From: Cylindrodendrum hubeiense
Taxonomy: Eukaryota > Ascomycota > Sordariomycetes > Hypocreales > Nectriaceae
Direction of reading: 5' to 3'
Length of the DNA stretch: 64,000 bases
Assembly (NCBI GenBank): GCA_014621425.1
Contig: JAANBB010000100.1
Coordinates: forward strand, 42,900-106,899
The notes below the pieces were generated by a model. It was not told where the DNA came from, did not search any database, and saw only the letters and a list, made by a program, of their open reading frames with translations. Of the stretch, positions 1-11,308 are shown piece after piece; the stretch's first letter is position 1, and each line of letters begins with the position of its first letter. A program made the position numbers and the translations under genes.

Positions 1-2
1 TC

Positions 3-1444
3 TGCCCTGTTCGAGATTGCCGTCGCCTATTCCCCTCTCTCAAGGGCCTCGGCGGACACTTCGCCGCTGGCCACAATACCTTGACGTTCAACGACAATGG
101 AGATGGAACTTTGAGTAAGGTGGGATCATATGTCAACCATGGCCCTGGAGGTACGCCAGGTATTGTTGTATCCCGTCATGCGCTGCCTCCCGATGCGCCG
201 CCACCAGTTGACCCGGGTCTTTCGTTCTTTGCGGCACGCACCGGCCCTGCGCCGAAACCAACGCCGATCGAGAGACCTTCACTGCGGCCTAGTACGAACA
301 GCGCGCTTTCTCAACCAAAGGGTTTTCGGGGCCTGGGATCAGAGGTCAGAGACTATCTACACCGCTTCCTCGTTGCGAAACAGAGGACATATAAGAGAGA
401 AGATGTCCGGTTCATGATTACTCTGCCGCGGAAACGGAACCTCCCCGACATCTGGATCGAGTGTCACCGAGATAGCGAACTAGACTCTACCCACTACGCG
501 TGCGCGCTGGCATTCTTGACCGGCGATGAGATTACCGGGCCTGATAAGTGCGTGTCCCATGTCAAATTTAATGCGCGACCGACGTCGCGGCTTTCGACGC
601 CATGCATCAAGGTGCCGGAGAATATGCATATATCGGCCAAGAAATTGTTCTCAAACGTGCTTACGTGCGTTGGATGCAAATATTGGAGCCATCTGCAACG
701 GCGAATCAACCAGTGCGACTGGTCTCCCCATCCCCGGTTGTCACGATCGGGGTCACCATTGTCTCAATTAGGTGCAGAGGATGAGACTAGCAAGTTGAGC
801 ATGACGGAGATGGATGAGCCAGATCCGGTGGTGGAACCAGAACCAGAGCCAGAACCGGAGTCGGATGAGGAGTCAGTGCATGATCTCCGACGGAGACGAA
901 GACGACTTGCGGCCCCAGAATCGGCACCAGCGTCGACCCCGGCCATGTCAGTTTCCAAAGTTGAGAGCAGGCCGGTAGAGGCGGCGGGTCAGCTTTCTGG
1001 ACTAGTCTTGGAGATGGAGCAGTGGGAGGTTGCGCCGGGAAGGATGACAGATGAGTCTTCTCAAAGTGAGTCACCATTCACGATCCGGGCAGGATGTCCC
1101 TCGATGCATTAGGAACTATGAACTAACGCCGACGACTAGACATTGCGTTCTCCAACTCATACCTCACTCACGGCCAGCCCGTCGCTGTATCCGAGGACAT
1201 CAGCTTCAACGTCCTTGTCATCAAGCCTGGGTCCTCAAACCACTGGCCTGTCGAGGAAAACAAGCTACGTACAGTGTCGGTAGCGGCCGGCAAGGTAGGG
1301 GTCACGATGAACGAACAGACATTCCAGCTGGGGCCCAACGGCATGTTCGTCGTGCGACCGGGCCAGACGTGCAAGGTGGATAATCGACTCTACGTCGACT
1401 CGGTGGTGCACTGTACGACAATTGCAGACTTTGGGCTGCAGTAG
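3..1444 (+). CDS. C2H2 finger / cupin nuclear protein, 5' truncated
   Basis: The gene enters from the left edge already in frame. Exons are <3-1065 and 1140-1444; the 74 bp intron is GTGAGT..CTAG with an ACTAAC branch site and joins in phase 1. The first visible residues form a perfect C2H2 finger (C-x4-C-x12-H-x4-H, with the fungal SLKGLGGHF core), followed by an FNDNGDGT motif usual after this finger. The middle has two Cys (CVGCKYW) in a DUF3716-like setting, then an acidic E-P run and an R-rich stretch. The C-terminal 110 residues look like the Mif2/CENP-C-type cupin fold (GPNGMFVVRPGQTC, then VHCTTI). I infer a chromatin or DNA-binding protein; whether it is a centromere protein is not shown. 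The N-terminus is outside the window. Confidence 0.8.
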
Positions 1445-2528
1445 CGGAAAGTTGCTTGGGGTTATGATATCTGGCCTGACATGATATGGTTTGGGAGTTT
1501 TGGACGGCCAAAATAACAGGGCTTTGCTATTCAGCTATATCCTATTGCTATATACATACACATGGAGATGAGGTTCTTCTCATCAAGTTTAGGGAGGTAG
1601 TGGCTGCCTTACTCATCATTTGAGCGACTCGAGCTGGGCGTTGGAGTGGAATAGGAATAACTATGGTGAATATAACAGATTTATCATCACAAGAGCAAAG
1701 CGAAATGGATTCCCGAGGTATCCGACACACAACGCTTAGATTAGGCATCACCCAGCATCAAAGTGTCCAAGAAGTTGTCATGCGCCCACGTGCTGTAGTC
1801 ACGACACAGCCATGTCTCAGTATTTAGCGGCTGTGGCGGCGAAGTGGTGTAGGGGGAGCCGCCCCCAATCCTAACACGAGCTTCCGGAACCCCGCAAAAC
1901 AAGGGTGGTCGTCGTGGAAAGTGTACATGCGTGTCACGGGGAGTTGGGGTTTCCAGCTGATGGCGGTAGACGCTGATTTTATAGCCTGATGGTGGTGGGT
2001 TGGTGACCTTTTTATGGGTGTGGGCTTTCGTCACAAGTCCTGTGAGGGTGGTGATGAATATGGGGATTGCATGAGCTTGTGAGATTAGCACGCACTAATT
2101 GCTATTTGCACTCAGAAGAGGCACCGTAATGGGTGTCTATTGTCTACGAGACTAAGAAGATGCGTCTAAATACAATGAATATCCTCATGTTCAAATCGAT
2201 CATGTCATTTATATTACTTACCCGTTTTCTCCTGGGGTTCTAAACATCACTAATATTGTTAGCTATTTCATGTATATTCATTTTCCTACTTTCTACGTCA
2301 TATTGTAATATAGACCTAGGCACACACCATCACATCAGGTGGTGCGCTCGGCCAGAAGTCATACGTGCTAATAGCAACAGGTGTGTGTGCGAATACCAAC
2401 GCTCGGCTGCGGGTTAGGAAGAAGCAGTTGACCTTTTAGGCGGAACAATTCTACACTGTTTTCCATCCTTTTCTCCTTCTACAATCTATTGAAGTTGAGT
2501 CGGAGGTGTCATCATTCGTTACTTAGAG
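1445..2528. other. Intergenic, no supported gene
   Basis: This gap holds the 3' flank of the C2H2/cupin gene and the promoter of the next gene. A minus-strand open frame at 1741-2091 begins with GTG, matches no family I recognise and has no splice partner, so I do not call it. The last 70 bases before 2529 are C/T-rich, as is common in fungal 5' leaders. Confidence 0.5.
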
Positions 2529-5500
2529 ATGGAACCGAGAATGCCCAGGCCTGAAAGGGCGGCCACAAACCCTGAAGGCCTATTAGAGATACCCAGCGGC
2601 GATACAGACTCGCTCAGTGTCAACCCAGGGAGCCCGCCTAGTCCGTTGCCGCCGCTCAGCAACTACTCAACGAACAGAAATGATCTACCTGATGAGTTGC
2701 CCTTGGCGGTAGAGGAAATATCGGCACAGACCGAGACGGAGATTGATGCCAAGGTAGGAGGCCTTGTGGAAGACGAGATCAATGAGAAGGCGACTCCCCC
2801 CACCAGCCCTCATCCAGCCCGCTTCATCCTCGACCCAGCAGGCGAACTCACGCACGATGAGACTACTGTCGACATCGTCACGGTTCCCTGCCCTGGCGGC
2901 CATCCACTGAAAACATGGAACCGCGACGCTCTCATGGGGCGTTATTTCGGCGCCCCGTCGATGCGTGAGGCCGAAGGACCTTCCACTAACACCAACAAAA
3001 ACAGCACAGCCAGCAGCAATACAGATAGCAACGCCAGTGATTCGGACCGCCCAGCCCCATCGTGGGTCAGGCAGGGTATCCGGCGAGAGGCCAATCGTGC
3101 GCGGATTTTGTTGTACGAGCATCCCGCTGCGGCAGAGGGCGTCATGACGCTGAGCGCGCTGGCGGATGCGTTGCTGGAGGAGCTGGAAGCGCTCCGGATG
3201 AGAGAGAATGCGGCGGGGCGGCCGGTGGTGTTTGTGGGACATAGCGTCGGGGGAATCGTGGTGAAGATGATGTTGGTCAAGGCGAGTCGCAACCCGCGAT
3301 TTGAAGATATTTTGCGACAGTGCTACGGCGTTGCTTTCTTCGGTGAGTTTGCGTCTTTGGTGTCGACGACGGAGGCTGATCTGACGATGCATGTCTCTAG
3401 GAACTCCTCACCAGGGCTCAAGTTACTTTTCTATGCCCAGTCTGGCACCAAGCATCCAAGGTCTACTCCAGCTATCGTCTCCCCTGCCAAAGTCCATTAC
3501 AGACGAGCTGCGGGTCGGCAACCGGCTACTCCTACACCTCGACGATGATTTCAAGGCCATCGCCACTGACGTTCGCGTGTGGACCCTTTATGAGACCATC
3601 GACTCGCGCCTCTCTGGCGCCGGCTCGGGGGACGTCTACTTCACCGCGCCCCTGACGTCCATCAAGTCGGCCATTCTGGGAATGCGCCAGGAGACGATCC
3701 TCCCGCTGCAGAGCGACCACGCCAACGTGGCCTCGTTCGGGCGCAACAACGTGCACACGATGCGGCTGTTCCTGCGCCAGCTGGCGGCGCTCATTGCACG
3801 TGCCGATGAGTACTCGCGCGAGGACGGACACTGGACGTTGAACCTGGAGCAGCGGGTGAGCATCGAGGTCCATGGCTTCTTTGAGGATCCCATCGGGCCG
3901 CAGAGCGTAGACGGGACGATTCGGGCGTGGTCTACGAGGTTGCCGCTCAAAGAGTTCCTGCGCAAGGGGCCCGAAGAGTGTCTGGCTGATAGGCTGAATG
4001 AGGTGGAAGGGGTCGATGAGGGAAGATTTTTGAGCAATCGGAGGAGGACGGGATTGATGGACAGTCACGCACATCAAGCAGGTACGGGAAACATCCTACC
4101 TGGTGGGGATAAGAACGCTCTGGGGATAAATCAGGAGGGAGCCGTACCGGGGTCTCCTCCGGCATCCCCCATTCTCAGGCCTGTTGATGCTCCCCTGAGG
4201 TCGAGGACGGAGTCGGCTCCGTACACAGTTCCTGGGATCCCAGTGACGACGCCTCCATCTCGAGCAACATCCCCTCCTACTCGATATTCCACCCCTATGC
4301 GCCGTCCCTCTCCCATGATCCGGCCCAACTTCGACCAGGACCTGATGGTAGACCGGCTATCACCGCCTCCAGGGGGACGTATGGGTCGTTCGCTCAGTCG
4401 GTCGTTCAGCATGGGCAGTCACGCATCGGGGTACGAATACAGGGACTTTCCACCCTTCTCGCAGCGGAGTCGAAGCACGATCGAGAACAACTTTAGCGAA
4501 GATGACGACGGTCTGGATGCATCGCCGCGGTTACCAGAGGCGGTGGTTGCCATCCGAAAGGCAGCCAACGAAAGGACGCGGAGACCTAGCGAGAACGTCA
4601 TCGTGGATGAGGTGCCGGTTGCGTTTACAAAGCCCGAGGTGGATGCGAGGAAGTTCGTGTGGATTCATCTTCCATATAACAACCCGACCTGGGTGACGGT
4701 GAGATAAAATGTCGAGCGTGGGTTCCGTGAAGAGGGGCTGACCATGTGATAGAAAGTGTTTGAGACATTGCAGGTGTCATATCACCGGAACTATACGCAG
4801 TTGTTTAACATGGATTTTTGGGCAACAAGACATACCCGTGGGCGACACTCGCAGCATTATGCCTATTTCGCAAAACCTGGTTGTTACTTTTCAGCACCGC
4901 GTCATGGTAAGTTCAAGTTTGCCTGATGGCTACATTTTGGACTACGATATTGATGATGTGCAGTATCACACCGAGCCAGCTCCTCCATGAACAATTCCTT
5001 GTCTCCCTCGCCGGACAGTGGCACTTATACATGTCTCTTCTTGCCGTACCTTCATTTTGACTCTTACAAGAGGCTCCTGAAGCGTCGGGAGGCTATTCTC
5101 CAACGTCTTCGCCATGGAAGAACGCGTCCCATACCTGAGGGCGTTGGGAAATGCGACTCGCTGGAGATTCAAGTCATCTGGGAGTTTCTAGGCCACGATC
5201 CGCCTCTGAACTGCCGTCGCACACTGGACCAGTACGGATACCCTTCGCTCCGAGACACAAGGTCACGGGATGACGATCAGATGCTGTACAAGCTGACCAA
5301 GGAACGGGGCCATCTCCCTGGAGAACAAGCTTGGATAGACAGACAAGGATCATCCAGTAGTGCAGAAACGGGTGAGAGCTCGAGCAAGAAGTCGAAGACA
5401 AGCAAGGTAGATGGGGATCAGGATCCAGAAGAAGAGGAGAAGGACGATGTGCTGAATGGGAATGTGTTAATGGTGGATCAGCTTTGGCTGTGGGCGATTG

Positions 5501-6912
5501 ATTCTCGTGAGTTGCAATTTCGAGGTTGCCGTATTAAAGCTGACGATGCAGATACCTTGCTTTCATTCTTCCCGAAGCGAGAAGGTGATGCCATTGAGGG
5601 ACCTCTATATCAACAAGCGGACCTCCGTGACAGCATCTTCAATGAGGTCAACGTCGACCTCACGCGACAGTGTGAGAATGCACTTGATCTTGCGGCTCTC
5701 GCGGCGCTGCATGCTGTCAGTGTATTGCTTGACCGGTCGTCACATCCAGATCTGGAGGTTTTCAGGATTTTCGAGGAGGCCATCAGCGTTTTGGTAAGCC
5801 TTGGTTTTATGGGTTACTCTATGGGTTTAAAGCCCTCGGATTATAGCTCTTAATGTCGTAATGTTTCTAACCTCGGTGCATTCTAGACCGAGAAACTCAC
5901 AACATCCCTGAAGACTTTCCGCGCCGAGGGATTCCGTGATAAAGCGTTGGCATTTGAGCCCGTCGAGGACAAGGTCCGACTAATCAGGGCTCGGCATAAA
6001 GCAGAAGGCCAGCGAGCCGAGGAAGACAACCGCGACAATACATCGGCGCTGCTCGAGCTGCGAGACATTGAGGACGAGTTGTTGATTCTGCTTCACTTGT
6101 TCGAGCGGCAGACCAAGGTCATCAGTGCGATGCACTCGACCTACTCCCGACCAGAGATGCGAGAGCGGACAACTAACGGGCGTGTGTTCCTCAGCGAGGC
6201 ACTCAAGAAGCTCGCCGAGTACATACACCAAACGCAGGAGATGATCCAGCGGGTGCGGAACACGCGCGACGACTACGACAAACTGCTGCAGATGGTGCAG
6301 CGCCAGGCACAAGTCGACGAGGTGCGACTCAGTCGGCTGCACGCGGATTTGGCGAGCGCGCAGAGCCGAAGCGTCATGATCTTCACGACTTTTACCGTTA
6401 TTTTCCTGCCGCTATCATTCTTCACGGGCCTGTTTGGTATGAATACTCAAGAATGGGGCGGCGAGAACAACCTCCCGCTGAAGACAATCGGGGCCATTGC
6501 ACTCCCATCGAGCATGCTTCTGGTCGCGGTATCTCTCATCGTCGCATGGAGCAACACGGCACGCCGATTCTTCCGATGGTTGAGCCATTTATATGGAGGA
6601 CTGACGAGGTGGCTGTGGGTAACGCTTGGCCAGCCGGTGGAGAGAAAGGCGGCCGAGATGGGGAGGAAGGCGGCCGAGATGATGCCTCGGCGGCGGCACG
6701 GACAAGCGGGGCCGCGGGTGGGATGGGATGAGCGGGATGGCCGGGCCGGGCTTGGAGAGGAGGCGAGCGACTTTTGGGAGCGGCATCGGCTGGAGAGGGA
6801 GAGGGGATATCACGTTCCGGACAAGAATAGGAGCCATATAACGACGAGCGGCAAGGGGAGCTGGAGAGGTAGGGGGAAGAGTTTGGTGAAGGATGAGAAG
6901 GGAAGGGGGTGA
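2529..6912 (+). CDS. Alpha/beta hydrolase - CorA-like membrane fusion protein
   Basis: Six exons (2529-3342, 3401-4698, 4753-4906, 4964-5506, 5552-5793, 5887-6912) give 1358 residues; every junction keeps frame and has GT..AG. The N-terminus is low-complexity, followed by a DUF676/lipase-like hydrolase with a GHSVGG nucleophile elbow (Ser about 239) and a GTPHQGS motif created by the first splice. A Ser/Pro/Arg-rich linker covers roughly residues 500-680. The C-terminal half resembles fungal CorA-like proteins: DQLWLWAID, a long coiled coil, then two membrane helices (about 1178-1201 and 1213-1238) with the CorA signature GMN at about 1200. The tail is basic. The 45 bp fourth intron is also open in frame, so retention would add 15 residues. 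CorA proteins carry Mg2+; the hydrolase substrate is unknown. Hydrolase modules are also known as N-terminal effectors of fungal NLR-type proteins, so a signalling role is possible (inference). Confidence 0.88.
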
Positions 6913-8402
6913 TGCCCTTTGTACTTGTACATTGTTGCTTCATGGAGTTGGGAGATGCCGATTTATACATTATACATTCCTTAGATATACATATACAAGA
7001 CTGTGTCGACGGATATACAAGCACTCGGACCTGGACGAGATGGCTCATCTCTGGCTCTAGTTAACTCATGTATCTATGTCGTTCGTTTCGATAAGAGCGA
7101 AGTTTGTAGCATAAGATACCGCCAAGAATGCATATGTTGATCCTTGTGGACGTACTACTTGCTGCCTAGCTTCTCCCAAGGACGTAGACAATCATGACGT
7201 AGAAGCCAGTGCTTTGTGGGGTTCTGTGGGTTTGCTCTTGGAGCAGCTGAAGAGGCTGTCAGAATCGCTCTGGCCAATTGAAGTGACGAGTGGATACGAA
7301 TTGGGCGCTTTCCTGAGTCGCGGCGTCGATGCTTGACATACCTCGGTGAGCCATTCGAATGAGGAACTGGCGTTTCTTGTTATCAGCAACTGGCAATCTC
7401 CGATACAAAGAGTTACGCAAGCAATTGGACAATTGATTTCCGTCACGAGCGTCCCGGTAATTGCAAGGAACATATCCCCTCGGCGTCGGCCGCGTTTCCT
7501 CTGACGTCGTGCTAATCGACTCCACACTCGTTGCTTCTTTTGCTTGCTTCTTTTATTCTGGCTTGTTCCATGTACAGCAGAGTTCAGCTTTTGCCACCAT
7601 TCCCACAATGGGATTTCCTTTGGACGTCTGTGTTGATGCCGAGAACCCGCCAGGCTCCGGGCCGGAGCCAAGAGCCCGCCTTGTTTTGCTCTTCGCCACC
7701 GCAACGTGGCCGAGCTGAGCTCGTCTCGTTCGATTCAGAAGCAACGAAGGTTATGCTGGGCGCAAAGAACAAGACGTGAGATGCTGTGCGGTCGTAATTG
7801 GGTTCGAGATTTGGGCATTTGTGCAGCATGCAATTGACCCAGCATGACTATGCGTGAGCTGCATCGCCGACCCATCCCAACCAGGAGGGCAGGCATCGTG
7901 TTCTGTTGGTCAACATCTCCAGTATTCAGAGCTCGTCCGATCCAATCTTGATTGATCGCTGTCGGGAGAGTTGTGGTCTGCCGGTGCTGTCCTTCCCCGC
8001 TGGCAGGGATCGCCCGGCGACGATGTTCCGATGATGTGCGTCAAGCCTCTCGGGAGCCAAAGCAACAAAGACAAGGAACAAGGCCCGAGGAACGCGGTTG
8101 CGGGCTTTGCAGCCTCTCAGCTCACGCGATCATGCCCATCCCCAGCTCACACCGGGACGCGTCTTGTGGGGAAGCAGACGTCGCGCTGCCGGCAAATGCA
8201 CTTCGTAGCGCCCGGCCATTCCCGCCCGCCGTGTCCTTCGTACGGTTGTCGTCGATGGCGTCGCAGAGTCCACCGCGCTGATACTGCCTCACCACGTGTA
8301 TGGGCCGTGTCTTGCAGCTCCCCCAGGATCATCCATGTCTCTTGCACAACTGAGACGACAATGTCTCGGTCGAGACGACAGCCGACAGGTCGATATTGCG
8401 GA
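6913..8402. other. Long intergenic region, no supported gene
   Basis: About 1.5 kb between two plus-strand genes. Short frames exist on both strands (for example 7192-7704 minus and 7971-8570 plus), but they are mutually overlapping, lack recognisable domains and lack convincing splice partners. I see no tRNA and no transposon trace. Part of it is probably the promoter of the gene at 8688. Confidence 0.5.
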
Positions 8403-8418
8403 TTATATATAGATATAT
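8403..8418 (+). promoter_or_regulatory. TATA-like element upstream of 8688
   Basis: A run of alternating T and A (tatatatagatata) sits about 270 bp before the ATG at 8688 in otherwise GC-rich DNA, followed by C/T-rich sequence at 8590-8680. Position and composition suit a core promoter with a leader of 200 bp or more. No experimental support. Confidence 0.35.
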
Positions 8419-8687
8419 GCCGCATAGCTGGCAGACGGGTCCTGTCGCCTGCTTCCCCAGTTGTGACGGGAACGGACCGGAAGCATAACACGATCGCATA
8501 TATCCAGTTCTCCCCATCCGCCTCGGCCGCCTTTCTTTTAACCCCGAGTATTGTCTGTTCTCTGGACTAATCATAAGGGTATATTACCTATATTCACTTG
8601 GTCGCATTTCCAAGTCCTTTCTTTTGTGTCTTTTATTGTGTCTCTTTTCCATAGCCTTTTATCTTCTTGCCCAGGTATACCATCAGC

Positions 8688-10007
8688 ATGGCGTCTCCTC
8701 CTGCTTCCCCTCGCTTCGCTGCCGCTACGAAGTCCTCGTCCCGTCGAACCAGTCCCGTCCGACGACCCACCTCTGAAGCTGCTCCCACGCCGACCCGCTC
8801 CGGTCGTCCCGGAACGCCGACCCAGGGAGCTCGCCCGACTACGCCGACCATGGTCCGCCGCCGTCCCTCCACCGCAAAGCTGGGCCGCCGCTCCTCGACG
8901 GCATCGCTGAACCAGCCTGAGCGGCCGGCCACCCCGACCGAGCCCGTTAAGGAAAAGAAACGGGCTTCTTCGCCTCCCAAGGCAAGGCCCGAAGAGGTCA
9001 GGGCCAAGGCAGAGCCGGAGGCGGAGACGGAGCGTCCCGTTACACCACCAGCCAACCCCCTGACCGCCGTGCCCGAGAGCCCGGAGGTGGATGCACCCAT
9101 CATCGCCATTCCGAAGCCCCGATCGCGGCAGGTGTCCGGCATGGGCCCCGTAGCTACTCCACAGAGGGCCGTTATGCCTCGCTCCCGCCAAGTCTCCGGT
9201 GTGAGCACCGTGGCTACTCCCAGGGCTCCTACGCCGCGGTCCCGACAGGTCTCCGGTGTGACTACCGTGACGGCCTCCGAGACCGCGAAGCCTGACCTTG
9301 CGGATGCCCCTGCAGTAGTAGAGGCTCCCGCTGTCATTGAGGCTCCCGCAGTCATTGCGGCTCCGACCGTCGGGTCCACTCCCGCAGTTGCAGAGCGGCC
9401 ATCAGCAGCGCAACTCCCAGGGGCCGCGCAGCTTCCCGGAGCTGCTGAGGTCCCCAAGGTCGCACTTCTCCCGAAGGTCAGCGGCACTCCGGAGGCCGCC
9501 TCGGCTCCAGTGGTTGCTCCTCGCCCTGCCGTCCTCCCCACTCCGAAGGTTGCTGCTCGTCCCACGGTTGCTCCTCGCCCTGCCGTCATTCCCACCCCGA
9601 AGGTTGCCGCTTGTCCCACGGCTGCTCCTCTCCCGGTAGTAGCTGCTCGTCCCACTGTAGCTGCTCGTCCCGCAGTGGCTGCTCGCCCGGAAGTCGCATC
9701 TCTACCGGAAGTAGCCCCGCGACCGCAGGCTGCCCCGGTCCCGCCCCCCGGACCGCTTCCCGGCTTGGCACCTCTTCCTCCTGCCGCTCCTCTGCCGCCC
9801 CTTGCTGCTCTCCCGATTGTGGCTCTGGCCCCGATTGTTGCGAGAGCGCTGATTACCGCCCTGGCTCCCCGAACCGCCGCCGTCCCTCCAGTGGCCCCTC
9901 TGCCCTCGTCAGCGAAGACCCCGGAGTCTATCCTTGCTTCCACCCTCCCGCCCAAGACGGTGGTAGCTCTCCCTGCCCCTCGCTTTCGCCACTTGTATCA
10001 GGCGTAG
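8688..10007 (+). CDS. Ala/Pro/Val-rich low-complexity repeat protein
   Basis: Single exon of 439 residues from the first ATG (MASPPASPRF). I recognise no enzyme domain. The first 130 residues are Ser/Thr/Arg/Pro-rich, like a disordered phosphorylated region. Three copies of PRSRQVSG follow (about residues 149-200). The rest is built on short A-P-x-V units, including a longer duplicated block ending in PTPKVAA. It has one Cys, no membrane span and no signal peptide. The complementary strand is open over almost the same length (8633-9955), which GC-rich repeat codons can produce by chance. The plus frame is preferred because it has an upstream TATA-like box and a pyrimidine-rich leader. It may be a structural or scaffold-like disordered protein; function unknown. 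Confidence 0.6.
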   Translation: MASPPASPRFAAATKSSSRRTSPVRRPTSEAAPTPTRSGRPGTPTQGARPTTPTMVRRRPSTAKLGRRSSTASLNQPERPATPTEPVKEKKRASSPPKARPEEVRAKAEPEAETERPVTPPANPLTAVPESPEVDAPIIAIPKPRSRQVSGMGPVATPQRAVMPRSRQVSGVSTVATPRAPTPRSRQVSGVTTVTASETAKPDLADAPAVVEAPAVIEAPAVIAAPTVGSTPAVAERPSAAQLPGAAQLPGAAEVPKVALLPKVSGTPEAASAPVVAPRPAVLPTPKVAARPTVAPRPAVIPTPKVAACPTAAPLPVVAARPTVAARPAVAARPEVASLPEVAPRPQAAPVPPPGPLPGLAPLPPAAPLPPLAALPIVALAPIVARALITALAPRTAAVPPVAPLPSSAKTPESILASTLPPKTVVALPAPRFRHLYQA

Positions 10008-11308
10008 AATCTTACCGCGGTAATGGACGTCACAGTGGTTTGGCGCCTCGGAGCCCCTAGATTGAAAATTGTGCTGCTGTGGTTTGAGCACATCCACGCC
10101 AAGGCGACCTAGTATTCAGTCACATCTAGGTAGCGACACGCAACCAAGCCAGGGCAATGCAGCAGCCCGAAGTCTCCTCCCTCGCCAGAAACCGAGTCGT
10201 ATTCTGACGAGTAGAGACTGTTCCTCCGATTCCACCACAACCATGGCATTCATTTCCTTGCTGTAACGATAATGACGACAATGATGATTTTTCTTGTATG
10301 GAGCACTAGGTACCTTGGAGTATAGAATATGATTTGTGTTTTATTGATTGAGCTCGTTTGTGATACCTGCCCGTGTCGTGCCACAACACCAAACCCAGTC
10401 CCCGGAGTGGTTCATGGAGAAGTGGCAAGATGTCGCTAAGGACGGAGCCGAGTTGCCTGTTCTTCCTGTCGACATGGGTTAATGGGCCCGATGACATTGT
10501 GACGTGTACATGGTATGATGATATCCAGGGGCTTGAATTGGCCCGATGACCCTTAAGCTGCAGGTCGATGAATTGGGAATTCCCTGGAGCAATCGTTATG
10601 ACCCCTCCCGCCGTTGACGCGACGCTTTTGAGAGGGGTTTTGGCAGAGAAAACTCTCCCGCCTACATAAACGCCACGTACTCGTGGCCTATGATAACTCA
10701 GCAACTTCTTACGCAGTATGAACCATCAATCGGGATTTTTCTGCTTCACAGGTGCCACGCTAGGGTTCGTCTCATGGCCAGGGGTCAAGACATAACCGAG
10801 ATACGTCGCAATCCCCGGAATGCGGACGGAGCACATGCCCCGTACTTTTTCGCAGGAGAGGCCCCAAGCGCTGCAACCTGTCGGCCCTGATCGTCGCTAG
10901 TGAGCGGGGGAGACGGATGTGACGTCCGCCACATGTCAATGGCGCGAAGCCATATCTCCCGCTCACCGTTTGACAGGCGGATGGCCGGCGCTTTAGCGAT
11001 TGAGCGATTGAGCGATTCCGCGAAGGCTTAGCCCTGGCTCCTTATTAACTCGACGACTCCACCCGTCTCCGTTCGGGTCCCGCCATTGTCTCTTTGCCAT
11101 GCCACGTTGTTTTGACAGGCAGTGATCTACACGGCGTTGCGATTGACCTCATTCCGACAGACGCCGTCACGCCGAGCGCGATCCCCGAATTTGCAACAGA
11201 TTTTCGATATCCGCACGACATGGCACAACCGAATCCGATAGGGGAGCAGCATTTGGGTATAGGAGATATTGCAGTGGTGAGTGCGGGTTTCCCGAGCGGT
11301 GGTGTCGG
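10008..11308. other. Intergenic, no supported gene
   Basis: This stretch holds the 3' flank of the low-complexity gene and the upstream region of the methyltransferase. A short tandem of GCGATTGA units lies near 10,997-11,016. In frame 3, 11220-11276 encodes a start-like MAQPNPIGEQ peptide ending at a GTGAGT, resembling LaeA-type N-termini, but it cannot be spliced in frame to the next exon. It may be an alternative or decayed first exon. Confidence 0.45.

Noticed and set aside
1741..2091. Minus-strand 116-codon frame
   Set aside because: Starts with GTG, has no recognised motif and no splice partner.
7795..7830. Possible tRNA B-box (ggttcgag)
   Set aside because: No matching A-box or cloverleaf arms around it.
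7192..8570. Several frames on both strands
   Set aside because: Mutually overlapping and without domain content or plausible splice sites.
8633..9955. Minus-strand 440-codon open frame
   Set aside because: It is the complement of the APxV-repeat gene, is Gly/Ala/Thr-rich without a domain, and has no promoter-like sequence on its side.
10306..10704. Minus-strand 132-codon frame
   Set aside because: Starts with TTG and shows no family resemblance.
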